Below, piece after piece: positions 1 to 11,659 of a stretch of 64,000 nt of DNA. The stretch is from Ananas comosus. Lineage: Eukaryota > Streptophyta > Magnoliopsida > Poales > Bromeliaceae. The stretch is from positions 10,643,595-10,707,594 of the forward strand of contig NC_033630.1 of the NCBI RefSeq assembly GCF_001540865.1. The letters are read 5' to 3'. A program made the translations under genes and the position numbers. The number at the start of each line of letters is the position of its first letter. Within the stretch, counting starts at the first letter, position 1. The notes below the pieces were generated by a model. The model worked only from the letters and a program-made list of their open reading frames with translations. It was not told the DNA's origin and ran no database searches.

Positions 1-174
1 TCGATTTAAAATAATCCATAACTTAGATAAATTCTTTACCTACTAAGAAACTAGATAGATTAAACTAGCACACTAAACATGACTTTAATATCAAATCAAG
101 CAGCCTTGACACGGGAAGTTCAGCACTTGAGAACAGATAAATAGTTAATTTGGACAAGATTTTACAAAGTATAA

Positions 175-684
175 CACTACAATAAAAACGGTAAATAGCG
201 ACACTTTTAAATGTCGGTACAGATAAAAAAAAAATGCTGCTGGTTAAATTACCGACACTATATGTAGGTCGCTAGGTATATAGTGACAGTTTAAAAGTGT
301 CGGTATAAGCTAAAAAGAATTTGCTAATTTACAAACACTTATTTGAGCATTTAGTAACCGCCGGAACCCTACCTCGTAGGCTGCGGCTGCGGCAACGAAG
401 GAGGAAGAGAGCAAGGGGCTCTTCGTCTAGCATTTTAGTAGATTAAGTGAGGGGAAAAGGGGAGATGGTGATCGATTTTTCTTTTTTTTTTTCTTTTTCT
501 GTTTGTAATCGGGCCGAATGGCCTGGGTGGGGTGGGGTGGGGTGGGGTGAGTAGAGTAACCTTTTATTTTTATTTGCATTAGGTTTTATATTTAGGCCAT
601 AGTAGATTTTTTTTAAACTTTTGGCATAAATAGGACACTTACACAGTGTCCTAAAAATGTGTTTCTATAATCTAATTCTATAAA
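175..684. mobile_element. CACTA-like non-autonomous DNA transposon, copy 1
   Basis: This copy begins CACTACAATAAAAACGG and ends near CTAATTCTATAAAT. It shares its whole layout with copies at 33283-33803 and 55011-55519. After the terminus comes a small foldback block of TAAATGTCGGTA and ACCGACAC motifs, then a short GC-rich stretch (about 360-430), a T-rich tract and a conserved tail. The right terminal repeat, TGTTGTAGT in the other copies, has decayed here. No transposase is present, so it could move only with help. CACTA assignment rests on the CACTACAA terminus alone. Confidence 0.6.
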
Positions 685-1563
685 TGAATTAGGCCAAAGA
701 GAATTTGAAAAAATCAAAATGCATTTACAAATTTGGGTTTAGGGTTTAGGGCCAATAAATTTGGAAATTTGGAAAAAAAAAATTGTTATAGAAATCCAAA
801 ATAAGCAAAATCAGTGCTTGTTAATTAATGCAACATATCTGGTAGACTAGAAATAATATGTTCCAAAAGCATCCTTAGAAACCATTGTAAGGACTGAGAT
901 TTTCGACAGTGCAACTAAACTTTCTGTTGATGATGTTTATGTGTGTAATTTAATTACATAAGCACTCGTCAAGTTTCGGGCGAAAACGAGTTAAAACGGA
1001 GAAGTTACGCGACCCGGAAGTTTGACTTAAGTGAATAGTAACTCCGGTTTTTCGGAGAGGCTGCGGAGTAGAGTGGACTTTCGACGCGTATCGGACTCCG
1101 AATATAGCCTTCCAATAGCTCGTTTTCAACCGCTCGACTATCCTGGACCCAATGGCACTGACGGAATTGGATTTGGATGCACGGATTTCGAGAAAAAGGG
1201 GTTTAATGGTTTTTGCATATAGTTGGCTATATGTGGTTTTTGGTGGAACCTAGGAGGGATGGTTTTGTCGCAAATCGGGAACCTTTTCGGGCGAAACGAA
1301 ATGCTAGATTCGATGCCTCTGTCGTGCTGATCGCGCTGGTGCGATCCGATCGGAAATCCGACGGACGGATCTTCGGGAATCGCGAAAAGTCCGCGAAGGG
1401 GCTGATTTGAGTAATCGGATTATTCGCGAAAAGGCCCTATATTTTATGCATCGAATTGCGAGTCTTCGAACTCAGAGGGACTATCGCGCATTGTGCGACT
1501 GCTGGTTGAGAGCTGGGATTAAATAGATTCCTTTCGAGGGGGTTTTCCGCGAGTTTTCCACAC

Positions 1564-1573
1564 CTTTATATAG
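1564..1573 (+). promoter_or_regulatory. Putative TATA box of the solo LTR
   Basis: TTTATATAGG lies about 680 bp into the LTR, just upstream of a C-rich leader containing ACCCTAACCCTAG. The position fits a U3/R boundary in a plus-sense LTR. The assignment comes from motif and position only. Confidence 0.45.
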
Positions 1574-2728
1574 GTGGATCTAGGGTTTTCTTGGACCAAA
1601 CCCTAACCCTAGAACCCCCCAGCTGACCCCAGCCGCCCCTGCCATCCCAGCACCTCCCTGCCCTGCCCGTGCTCGCGTTCCGGCCGCCGCCGAGCAGCCC
1701 CGGCCGCCGGAAACAGCCTGCAGCTAATATTCCTCCTCTCTTGGACCACCTCACCACCGGTTTAAGCTTGGTGCTTGGAGAGGCCTGTTAGCCCGAGCAC
1801 CACCTTCCCCTGGTCGAGACCTTCCTCAGGCGCCCTCCCCCGCCGGCCCCGGCCACCCCCGAGCGTCGCCGGAGCCGCCGGAAGAGGCTGCAGCCAGCCG
1901 GGTCTGCCCAGACCCGAGCCAGGCCGAGCTCAGGTTGCGGGCCTTGGGACCGCACTTCCCCTGCGGCCAAGCCCCCCTGTCGACCCCGGCGACCTCCAGC
2001 AACCCGGCGCGCGCGTCCCCGGCCGTCCCCGCGCCCCGCCGGCCGCCGCCAAGGTCTCCCGCCGCCGCTCGGGTCCTGTGCGGGCCGACCTTGGAGCCGC
2101 GCCACTCCCGAGCGCTGCCGTTGCCCTCTGAGGTGAGCACCACCTCCCCCTTGGTCTCCGGCACCGGATCATCGCCGCCCCGACCTCCCCCGGTCGCCGC
2201 CTCGCCGCCGGCAAGCTCCAACCCGAGAGGAAGTGTGCGGGCCCGATCTCCGCCGCCGCGCCACCGGCTGCTGCCCGCCGCCGGCCAGCACCTCCCCCGG
2301 ACCTCCCCGACCTGCTGCTCCCATCACCGGCCGGAGCGCCCGCCGCCCGATCGCCGGCGGCCATCCCTAGCTCCCACAGCTCCGGTGAGTAGTTTACTTT
2401 GGTTCCAGCACTGCTGTTTTGCGTTCCGGTCACTTTTCCGGTGATCCGATGACTCCCTGGCACCTCGGGAGGTGAGCACGGTGATCGTGGGCTCGTGCTG
2501 AACACGATGCTCACCTCCATTTAGGTTAACGGTGCCCTGGTTAGTGAGAAAAGGCTGTTTTCCACAGTGTGCGCACTGATTCGCTGAGGTTCGCGTCGCT
2601 CGTGCGCGCGTGGTTGCTGCCGGCAGTGCTCCGAAAGGTGAGCACGGCCTCAGGCATGCTGAAACCTTGCAGCAAGTGCGATGGCAACCTCCGTAGATCC
2701 CTGGTTTGCTGGTACGACCCGTTAGAGC

Positions 2729-2760
2729 CATGAAATCACATAAAATAATGTGATTTCATG
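2729..2760. other. Perfect 13 bp stem hairpin inside the solo LTR
   Basis: The arms CATGAAATCACAT and ATGTGATTTCATG are exact reverse complements separated by the 6 nt loop AAAATA. It lies between the GC-rich leader and the minisatellite. There is no T tract after it, so a terminator role is not supported. Confidence 0.8.
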
Positions 2761-3430
2761 GGCCATTAGGGATCCTTTTGCGTTTCGCTTCGTTGTGGCT
2801 GCTGTTGGCAGCAGGTTAAGGCTTAAGGTAACCTCTGGACTGATCGTCCAAGGCCCCAAGCCCTTGCGGAAATCTATCTGTCATTTCCGGAGCGTTTTCG
2901 GTGAAATCCGCCGATAGAACGCGCGTTCGACTCGGAATTCATCCGACGGTGCCTCGTGGTTGATTGTAGCGTCGCTGAGCCTTGTTGGCTGGTCACCCGC
3001 GTCTTCTCGAGGGTTCGGAAACGACGGGTGAGCGACGGTGGAGTTTCGGTACGGTTTCCGGGATTTCCGGCTGGTTCGGTAGTTGCGTTTGAGAAACCGA
3101 TTTCCGAGGGGTTATGATTTTGGGATTTGTGTGAGAATGGTCGTGTTATTGTGTTTGTGGGTTAGACTCTAACCCGGTGGACCCTTCGTAGGTCCGGTCG
3201 CTTCGTCTCCGCCTTCGCGAGACCGTTTCAGCTTTATACAGGTGGGTACTTCGATCCGACGTCGGTACAGTGGTGCACGCTCGGTGATATTTCTTCTATC
3301 CCTGTTCTTCTGTTGCTATTTTCGTATTATATATTGAGCTTGCATCCCCGTTGTTTCTATTATACTCTACTCATATGTTTCTATGCTTAGTATCATGTGT
3401 AGGAGTAGAGTAGTTTATCCATATGTGATA

Positions 3431-4095
3431 CCGGTGACCTGATTGGTCGGTTCTCGTACTTTGTTTCGGTGACCTGATTGGTCGGTTCTCGTACTTTGTT
3501 TCGGTGACCTGATTGGTCGGTTCTCGTACTTTGTTTCGGTGACCTGATTGGTCGGTTCTCGTACTTTGTTTCGGTGACCTGATTGGTCGGTTCTCGTACT
3601 TTGTTTCGGTGACCTGATTGGTCGGTTCTCGTACTTTGTTTCGGTGACCTGATTGGTCGGTTCTCGTACTTTGTTTCGGTGACCTGATTGGTCGGTTCTC
3701 GTACTTTGTTTCGGTGACCTGATTGGTCGGTTCTCGTACTTTGTTTCGGTGACCTGATTGGTCGGTTCTCGTACTTTGTTTCGGTGACCTGATTGGTCGG
3801 TTCTCGTACTTTGTTTCGGTGACCTGATTGGTCGGTTCTCGTACTTTGTTTCGGTGACCTGATTGGTCGGTTCTCGTACTTTGTTTCGGTGACCTGATTG
3901 GTCGGTTCTCGTACTTTGTTTCGGTGACCTGATTGGTCGGTTCTCGTACTTTGTTTCGGTGACCTGATTGGTCGGTTCTCGTACTTTGTTTCGGTGACCT
4001 GATTGGTCGGTTCTCGTACTTTGTTTCGGTGACCTGATTGGTCGGTTCTCGTACTTTGTTTCGGTGACCTGATTGGTCGGTTCTCGTACTTCGTT
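3431..4095 (+). repeat. 35 bp tandem minisatellite, 19 near-identical copies
   Basis: The monomer begins TCGGTGACCTGATTGG and ends CGTACTTTGTT, repeating every 35 bp. Copies are almost identical: the first starts with C instead of T, and the last has TTCGTT for TTTGTT. Each monomer contains GACC and GGTC as inverted 4 bp arms. Degenerate relatives of the GACCTNNTTGGTCGGT core continue to about 4560, so the uniform block arose by recent expansion inside an older array. There are no unique spacers, so it is not a CRISPR array. Confidence 0.97.
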
Positions 4096-5837
4096 TCGGT
4101 GACCTAGTTGATCGGTGCTTTTATCTTATATCTGTTGACCTGGTTGGTCGGTTGTTGCATTATGTATTGGGTTGGTCTGTTTCTTGACTTCTGTTGTTCG
4201 ATGACCTTTGAGGTCGGTGTACCCTGAGGGGTAGGATTGTCGGCTGGTGCTGACGGTAGTTCTGGACTATATCGAATACACTCCTGTGACCTATCGGTCG
4301 GTTCTTGCGTTCGTACTTTTAGTTGACATCGAGCAGTATCTACATACTATCTTTATTTACTCTGCCTGGTTGTTCTATGTGTAGTATCCTGTATAGGGGT
4401 AGAGTAGATGGCATTCGTATATACTATACTTGTGACCTGGTTGGTCGGTTCTCCTATTTGCATCGGTGACCTGTTTGGTCGTTCGTTACTTTCCGTACAT
4501 TGACCTATCTCGGTCGGTTCACGTTGTTACTTGATGACCTACACGGTCGGTATGCCCAGAGGGGCAGTGATTGTCGGCTGATTGCCGACGGTTGGCTATT
4601 GATCATATCCGCATTGATCGCCACAGCTCGAGTGCATTTCACGTACACCAGCGGGTTGATCCCCCGCAGGAGGGTGTTCTTTTCCGGAAAAGTGGTCGTA
4701 CATCCGACCCGTGAGCCCAGCGGTGTTCTCTTTGTGCTAGGGTTACATGCCAGGTGTGAGCAGATAGTGGCTTTTGCCTGAGGTCCTTAGACCGACACGG
4801 CGGTTTAGATTGGGTACTTTTGGACTTCTCGTCCGGTTGACGCATATAGCTATAGTAGCGGTTGTTGCATATATACTTCTAGTTCTTTCTTTACAGTTGT
4901 CTTGCTACTATAGTTTTGATATCCTTGTATGCTTGCAGTTGTACATTACAGTAGCGGTAGTTGTGCTTTCATATATATATCTCATTCGTTCATTATCGTT
5001 GCTACTGTATTTTACTTACCCATACTGTTGTTTATCTCTTCCTGATCCGGTGAGTACTCCTCGCCTTCTTCGGCTTGCGGTACCCACTGGGAGGGGAGAC
5101 ATGTTTACATGTTCTCACCTCCCCCACTATTTTTCAGGTACTGCAGACGTTGAGTTTTGGGACGAGACGTGAGGTACGTTCGTAGCGGTCGATAGAGCTT
5201 CCGACCCAGGTTATCGGTTTAGTTTTATCCCTACTATTCTGTTGTTATAGCTTAGTCAGTTTATATGGTTCAGTATTTTTATTACATTGGAATATATGGA
5301 CTTTCATGAACGTATTAAAAGGATTTCTGGATTTGGTAAAATAAAAGGTTTTCTACCCCTCGTGGTAGCTTCTATAAAAGATAAAAGTTTTCGCATATGG
5401 AACAGTTTTCAAAAGATTTTTTGTGACTTCTGTTTAAACATCGAGTGTAAAACTACGGTGTGAATGGTGAATGTATGAATGTATAGCTATCTGTATATTC
5501 ATTTGATTGTGGTTGTATACTGTTTGTACTTTTGTACTTGTGTGACGCCGTGCAAGTACAGGGGAGACTCTGTCCGTGTGAACAGTGGATTCCCTGTATT
5601 TGTGGCGGATCTGGCATACTCTGGGGTCAGGTTTTCAAAAAAAAATTTCAAACGCTTTTCCGCTGTGTTTCAAATAAAAAGGGGACCCCGGGGCGTGACA
5701 ACCATAGTCGGGCTCTGTTTGGAATTTGCAAACTGTAAACATTTTGTGGCTGCACTTTGGTGATATAAAGTTGTAACTGCACTATAATTATAATCACATA
5801 TATCTATACTATGAGTCTTACTACTATGTCTTGCTAC

Positions 5838-7785
5838 TATGTTACCAATAGCACCAATCATTTGGTGCTGCCAATTTTTCCACCATTCGATCTCTACCCT
5901 TTTGATCATTTCTACTCGTTAAATCACACTATTTATGTGATATACTAAACCTTAGCAAATTGGCAAGGTTACAGTATAAGTTTCTGCTTGATTGAGTTGG
6001 AGACGTTTTGCACAAAATAGACGTAAAAACAGACTTTGAAACTCAAGGTTTATATTATAGAGAACTAAAGTTGAATACTTAGTTATAGAGGGGCTTGTTG
6101 GCAATTTGGCTATATTTAAGCGGTGGAGTCCACGTGCTTTTCCCCTATCCTTATCCTTTCTTTTTGTTGCTTTTTTTTTTTTTGCTAAGTTTTGAGCACA
6201 AATTAATTAACAGGGAAAAACACTTGGTTTCGTTCTTATGAGCGAGCGAGGCGAGCGAGCGCACGTGTATTTTTAGCATGTGGACGTCACGGTTGTGCCG
6301 TTGGGGGAGGCCGGGCGAGCGCGTGTTTTCCTCTTCTTTTGACTTCTCGCCGTCGTCGGATTAGCTTTTCGAGGTGGGTTAAAGTTTACCGAATTCTTCG
6401 GATTTCCTTCTAAGCTTAGATGTTGTCAGCATGTAAACATCATCTGTAGTATCATGTTAGTAGCTCAATTTGCCGATTTGCATTGCTTTTAATGAAATCT
6501 GAATTGGAGCTTTGAATGCTAGTTTTATTATACATGTTGGATTTGGATTTGACTTAGGAGAAAACTATAGGTTCTACACTGTCATTTTCTGAAAACTAAC
6601 AGATTTAGCTTTAGGAGCTATAGTTTGTTTGTATCGCCGTAGTTTGTAGGCGATGGATACCCAGAATAGTGTAGAATGAATTTACGCTCGTGCTGAGATA
6701 CCGTGTTTATTTTTACAGTAATGTATAGACTGTGCCAGACTGTCGGGTGCCGTCGTGGTTGACAGTGGGCCCAGATTTCTATATTTTGCACCAGATTGTG
6801 CCGAGGGCATATTTATTATGGTTGTTAGACCAATTAGACCTTTCTGTTTTGACTATAGCCTGTGAGAGCCTGATTGAGTTCGGCAGAGATACGCTTGCAT
6901 ACTCGGTTGGGTAGCGCCCACGAGTGCCACTCCGGAGTCGGGCTTTGTGCTTTTGCGTTGTTGTCGTTGTATCCTGGTTGGACTCGCTCTTCACTGACGA
7001 CCTAGTGTGGTGGTAGTTAGTGTAGCTCCGATAGGCGGGACGGGTGTGTTCACAGTCCCTGGTGAGATTGGGTCAGAAATTGTATTTTTCTACAAATAGT
7101 TAGTGTTGGATCATGATAGTATAGTGGCATATAACTGTAGAATTGTTTTAGCTTTCTTTACTATCCTTGAGCATACTTCTGTAGACTTAGTGGGTGAGCC
7201 GTTGAGGTCGGTAGCGGTATCCACTGAGAACTATTTCTTTTTGCAGTAGTTCTCACACCTAGTTGTGGGCCCCTTTTTGCAGAGCCTCCTTCTTCGGCTG
7301 CTGTTGTTGCTGATCCTGATCATGGAAAAGGAGTCGCGAGCTAGATCCGTTCCAATTTTGTTGCTGCTTTAGAGGAGTACCAGCTACAGATAGTTTTGGA
7401 TTTTTGGGTCATGTACATACTGATGTTTGATTCTCGCTGGAGCGAGTGATGTTGTATCTAAAGACTATGTATGTATAGTGAACCCGATGTTTATTTATAT
7501 ATGTTTGCCGTTCTGTTAGCAGCTCTATACTACTAGTTGTAGTTTTGTATGATTACAGGTACAGGTACAGCTATCGCTTCGTATATAGGAAATATTTCTT
7601 TGTATACGGCGGATTTGTCGGCGTGCCCGGAAAAACGAGTAATCCGGGGCGTGACAATTTAACCAACCACCCACTTAACCCTAAGAGACCACTATCATTC
7701 TAACCGCACATTTCTTCTTCCAAGAGTCCAAAACCTAATAGCACCAATAACTTGATGTTATTAACAGTATATTAGCCTAGTTCCC
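5838..7785. mobile_element. MITE of the GGTGCTATCG family, split by a solo LTR
   Basis: The left half (about 5838-5936) contains CACCAATCATTTGGTGCT and ACTCGTTAAATCACACTATT. The right half (7657 to about 7785) continues with AACCAACCACCCACTTAACC and CACCAATAACTTGATG. Joined, the halves match the uninterrupted relative at 19508-19730. The split falls exactly at the ATTTA duplication of the inserted LTR. Outer ends are approximate. Confidence 0.75.
5937..7656 (+). mobile_element. Solo LTR (1.72 kb) inserted in a MITE
   Basis: It starts TGTGATATACTAAACC and ends CCGGGGCGTGACA, with a perfect 5 bp duplication ATTTA at 5932-5936 and 7657-7661. From about 6300 to the end it is clearly similar to the solo LTR at 60692-62289, including the GGCCGGGCGAGCGCG block and the GTCGGCGTGCCCGG block. 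A small inverted repeat, AGAACTA (7226) and TAGTTCT (7247), also occurs in related LTRs. No coding region is present. Confidence 0.88.
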
Positions 7786-8388
7786 TATACTATATATAAA
7801 AGAGGATAGGAATTGACAGATGAAATTCTAGATTAATAAAAAAAAATTCCATAGATATTATAAAAAATAACTAATTATAAAAATAGACTCACACCACTAA
7901 TAACTATTTAAATTTAAAATATAGATTTAAATTTTATTTCATATAAATTATTTATTTAAATTTAAATTAATATATANAACTAATTATAATTAACAAACTA
8001 AAAACAAATTCAAACAAATCAAATTTAGGAAATAACTTAATTGAAAAATAGACTCACACCACTAATAACTATTTAAATTTAAAATATAGATTTAAATTTT
8101 ATTTCATATAAATTATTTATTTAAATTTAAATTAATATATACTATATATAAAAGAGGATAGGAATTAATCGATAGAATCCTAGATAGAATAAAAGAATAT
8201 TCTATACCAATTATAAAAATTAGTTATAATTAACAACCTTAAAAAATCGAAACTAATCAAATTTAGAAAATAAATTAATTGAAAAGTAGAATCATACCAC
8301 CAATATCTATTTAAATTTAAAATACATATTTAAATATTATTTTATAAAAAATTTATATTTAAATTTAAATTAATCTATACTATCTATA

Positions 8389-9016
8389 TCTATACTATAT
8401 ATAAAAGCATATAGAAATTCCGAATCCAAAAAGGAATAAACGAGTATTCCCTACAAACGATCATAATCAGTTTGTTAAAAAATATCTCAAATAAAAATAA
8501 ATGGTTATGATCAATCTGTTAAAAAATAGCATTCTTATCTATCAATATGTAAAATCCAACGAATGGCTATGATTCATTTGTTAAAATATATATAAATAAA
8601 AATTATTGATTGTGATCAATCTGTAAAAGAAAGTATTCCTATCGATAGATTTTATATTAAAATTAAAAAATATGAGTTTAAATCATGAATTGAATTTAAT
8701 TTTGGATATCAAATTGGTATTAACAATTAAAAAATTTTAATTACAGTGAATCAAAATTAAATTTTAAAAAATTTAAATTTATAAATTTTGACACTTTTAC
8801 TTTAAATAATAAACATAAATTTTAAATTTATCAGAATTCAAAAAATATATAAAAATATTAAATGTATATATTGAAAAAATTATCGAATAAAATATAACAT
8901 ATTCATTTAGAAAACATAATTTTTATTGTAAATTTTTGAATAAATATGATGTAAAAATTTATATTTAAAATAAATTAAAATAATTTTTACATACATTTGT
9001 ACGTACACTTAGCTAG
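8389..9016 (+). mobile_element. Non-autonomous Helitron-like element
   Basis: The 5' end reads TCTATACTATATATAAAAGC and is preceded by A. The 3' end reads TTAGCTAG and is followed by T. A perfect palindrome, TGTACGTACA (8998-9007), lies nine bases before the terminal CTAG. This is the standard Helitron signature: TC start, CTRR end, nearby hairpin, A/T target and no target duplication. It is 628 bp and very AT-rich with no ORF. Confidence 0.6.
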
Positions 9017-9239
9017 TATATATATATATATGTAAGAGGATAGGAATTAACCGGCGGAATCCTAGATCGAATAAAAGAATATTCCATACATATCATAAAA
9101 AAATAGTTATAATTGACGAAACTAATCAAATTTAGAAAATAAATTAATTGAAGAGTAGAATTATACCACCAATATCTATTTAAATTTAAATATAGATTTG
9201 AATTTTATTTTATATAAACTTTATATTTAAATTTAAATT

Positions 9240-10077
9240 GAGAAAATAAATTAATTGAAAAGTAGACTCATACCACCGATAACTATTTAAATTTAAAATA
9301 TAGATTAAAATTTTACTTTATATAAAATTTGTATTTAAATTTAAATTAATTAATAAATATTATTACATATAGAAGAGGATAGGAATTGATAGACAAAATC
9401 CTAGATGGAATAGGAATTAACAGGCAGAATCCTAGATAGAATAAAAGAATATTCCATACATATCATAAAAAAAAAAGTTATAATTGACAACCTAAAAGAA
9501 ATGGAAACTAATCAAATTTAGAAAATAAATTAATTGAGGAGTAGAACTTTACCACCAATATTTAAAATACAGATTTGAATTTTATTTTATATAAACTTTA
9601 TATTTAAATTTAAATTGAGAAAATAAATTAATTGAAAAGTAGACTCATACCACCGATAACTATTTAAATTTAAAATATAGATTAAAATTTTACTTTATAT
9701 AAAATTTGTATTTAAATTTAAATTAATTAATAAATATTATTACATATAGAAGAGGATAGGAATTGATAGACAAAATCCTAGATGGAATAGGAATTAACAG
9801 GCAGAATCCTAGATAGAATAAAAGAATATTCCATACATATCATAAAAAAAAAAGTTATAATTGACAACCTAAAAGAAATGGAAACTAATCAAATTTAGAA
9901 AATAAATTAATTGAGGAGTAGAACTTTACCACCAATATTTAAAATACAGATTTGAATTTTATTTTATATAAACTTTATATTTAAATTTAAATTGAGAAAA
10001 TAAATTAATTGAAAAGTAGACTCATACCACCGATAACTATTTAAATTTAAAATATAGATTAAAATTTTACTTTATAT
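9240..10077 (+). repeat. 377 bp perfect tandem duplication plus partial third copy
   Basis: The motif GAGAAAATAAATTAATTGAAA starts units at 9240, 9617 and 9994, giving a 377 bp period. Copies one and two look identical to the base, and the third stops at the single N at 10078. Identity in such AT-rich DNA implies very recent duplication or an assembly error. Confidence 0.85.
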
Positions 10078-10458
10078 NGAAAAATAGACTCACACCCCCA
10101 ATAACCATTTAAATTTAAAATACATATTTAAACTTTATTTTATATAAAATTTCTATTTAAATTTAAATAAATCTATCCCATATAAAAAAGATAGGAATTG
10201 ACCGACTGAATTCTAGATGGAATAAAATAATAATATTCCATACATATTATAAAAAAATAAATAATTATAATTAATAAACTAAAAACATATTGAAACAAAT
10301 CAAGTTTAGAAAATAAATTAATTGAAAAATTGTCTCAGACTACTGGTAACTATTTAAATTTAAAATACAGTTTTAAAATTTATTTTATATAAAATTTATA
10401 TTTAAATTTAAATTAATTAGTAAATATGATGTGGATTGCACGTGCTCTGCAATTAGTG

Positions 10459-10471
<13 letters not shown>

Positions 10472-10508
<37 letters not shown>
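10472..10508. repeat. (GA)n microsatellite
   Basis: A run of GAGAGA follows a TATATA stretch and abuts the left end of the next MITE. Confidence 0.95.
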
Positions 10509-10511
<3 letters not shown>

Positions 10512-10716
10512 GAGCTAGAATACTCTTAAAAGCACCAAGGGAATGGTGCTTTTGAGTTTTTAACCATTGGATGGAGAGATGTAGGATTGGGATGATGATG
10601 GTAGATGGTGGTAGGTGGAATAGTGTTTAATCCAAGGGGTATTAGTAATTTAGAAGTAGATCTAAGGCTAAAAACCTAGAAGCACTAAGGAGTTGGTGCT
10701 TCTAAAAGTATTCTAG

Positions 10717-10728
<12 letters not shown>
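10509..10728. mobile_element. MITE of the TAGAATACT / AGTATTCTAG family
   Basis: The left end GAGCTAGAATACTCTTAAAAGCACC pairs with the right end GGTGCTTCTAAAAGTATTCTAGCT as an inverted repeat. The interior has no ORF. A (GA)n tract lies on the left and a long (TA)n tract at 10719-10776 on the right, as in other family members here. Confidence 0.7.
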
Positions 10729-10779
<51 letters not shown>

Positions 10780-11650
10780 TGTTTTGTATCCAACTACTGT
10801 AGTTAAAACCGTAGAAGAACAGCTGTAACATTAGGAATTACGCTCAAATTGGCTACAGACGAAATATGGCAATTGAAAAGAGTAACTTTAATCGAAAGGT
10901 GTGCTTACCATCTTAATCATTCGTTAAATAGAATGTGAATTTTTTTTGCATAGAGATAATTCTCACCACCTTACATACAAGATGATAAAATTTATAAAAA
11001 TAGGTCTCAACTGTATGCTACTAAACAAATTATTTATTAGTTATAATTTTTCTCATTATATTCAACCAAACAAAATACATGTAATTACAATTGCTAAAGT
11101 TTAAATTACATGCTTATCCAACTTCATGACATTTACAGTTATGTTCAATCAAACAACCCCTTTGCACAGAAAGTGCGATAACAATATATTCACTTTGATT
11201 CCGTAATAGTAAATGATAATGTCATGCAGATCGCACTAGTTCAATATTTCACCGGAAAACAGAAAAGCATATCGTTGGTCGATTTCACCCAACTCGGCAG
11301 TTTTCAATGCCAAAGGGGGGCCCTCCAGCATTCACATCACACTTCACTTCCAACTGCAGAATGCATTCAGTGGAAAAATTATTGATTGCATCTTGGTGCT
11401 TCTGTGACATCATGTCATCTTCATTAATTTCTCTTTTTATTTCGTCCAATACTTCCAACCTAATCATTCATTATTTTCAAATTAAAGAAAAAGATTGCAG
11501 TGTTGAAATACGTGATAAAAGCAGGGGTGCACAAAATGCACCATGATCAGCAATAATCCCCACATGCTATGTGCAAACATAGTACACAAGTTATCAAACC
11601 TGTCCGATAAGTGATTATTCCTTAGATGTGACAGGCAAAATATTTTATAA
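10780..11650. other. Intergenic, no gene recognised
   Basis: This is moderately AT-rich. The short ORFs near 11285-11546 occur on both strands, are under 80 codons and match no family I recognise. Confidence 0.5.
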
Positions 11651-11659
11651 AAAAATTAA

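Larger units (their letters stand above)
886..5700 (+). mobile_element. Solo LTR of a Ty3/Gypsy-type retrotransposon (4.8 kb)
   Basis: The element starts TGTAAGGACTGAG and ends GGGGCGTGACA. It is flanked by a perfect 5 bp target duplication, ACCAT at 881-885 and 5701-5705. No primer-binding site, polypurine tract or gag-pol lies between, so this is one LTR left by unequal recombination. GGGGCGTGACA just before a primer-binding site is a common plant Gypsy LTR end, which sets the sense as plus. Inside are a TATA box near 1564, a GC-rich leader (about 1610-2400), a 13 bp hairpin at 2729-2760 and a 35 bp minisatellite at 3431-4095. The many ORFs in the GC-rich leader overlap on both strands and match no family I know. 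Confidence 0.88.
7784..10456. repeat. Stack of Helitron-like AT-rich repeats
   Basis: Several blocks begin with CTATACTATATATAAAAGAGG or a close variant (about 7784, 8134 and 9340). They share bodies with ACTAATCAAATTTAG and GTAGACTCATACCACC. The last block ends with GCACGTGC followed by TTAGT, near the hairpin-plus-CTRR form of Helitron 3' ends. No Rep/helicase ORF is present. A cleaner single unit is listed at 8389-9016. The tandem copies and the single N positions (7977, 10078) mean parts of this stack may be assembly artefact. Confidence 0.6.

Noticed and set aside
735..752. Telomere-like GGGTTTAGGGTTTAGGG
   Set aside because: Only two and a half units; too short for an interstitial telomere array.
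1775..2731. Long overlapping ORFs on both strands
   Set aside because: They lie in the GC-rich leader of the solo LTR, overlap in nearly every frame and show no domain; composition explains their length.
3431..4095. CRISPR-like regular repeat pattern
   Set aside because: The units are directly tandem with no unique spacers, and the context is a plant LTR.
4500..5172. ORFs in the solo LTR after the minisatellite
   Set aside because: They have no recognised domain, are not shared with the related LTR at 35820-37879, and lie in LTR sequence that is non-coding in known families.
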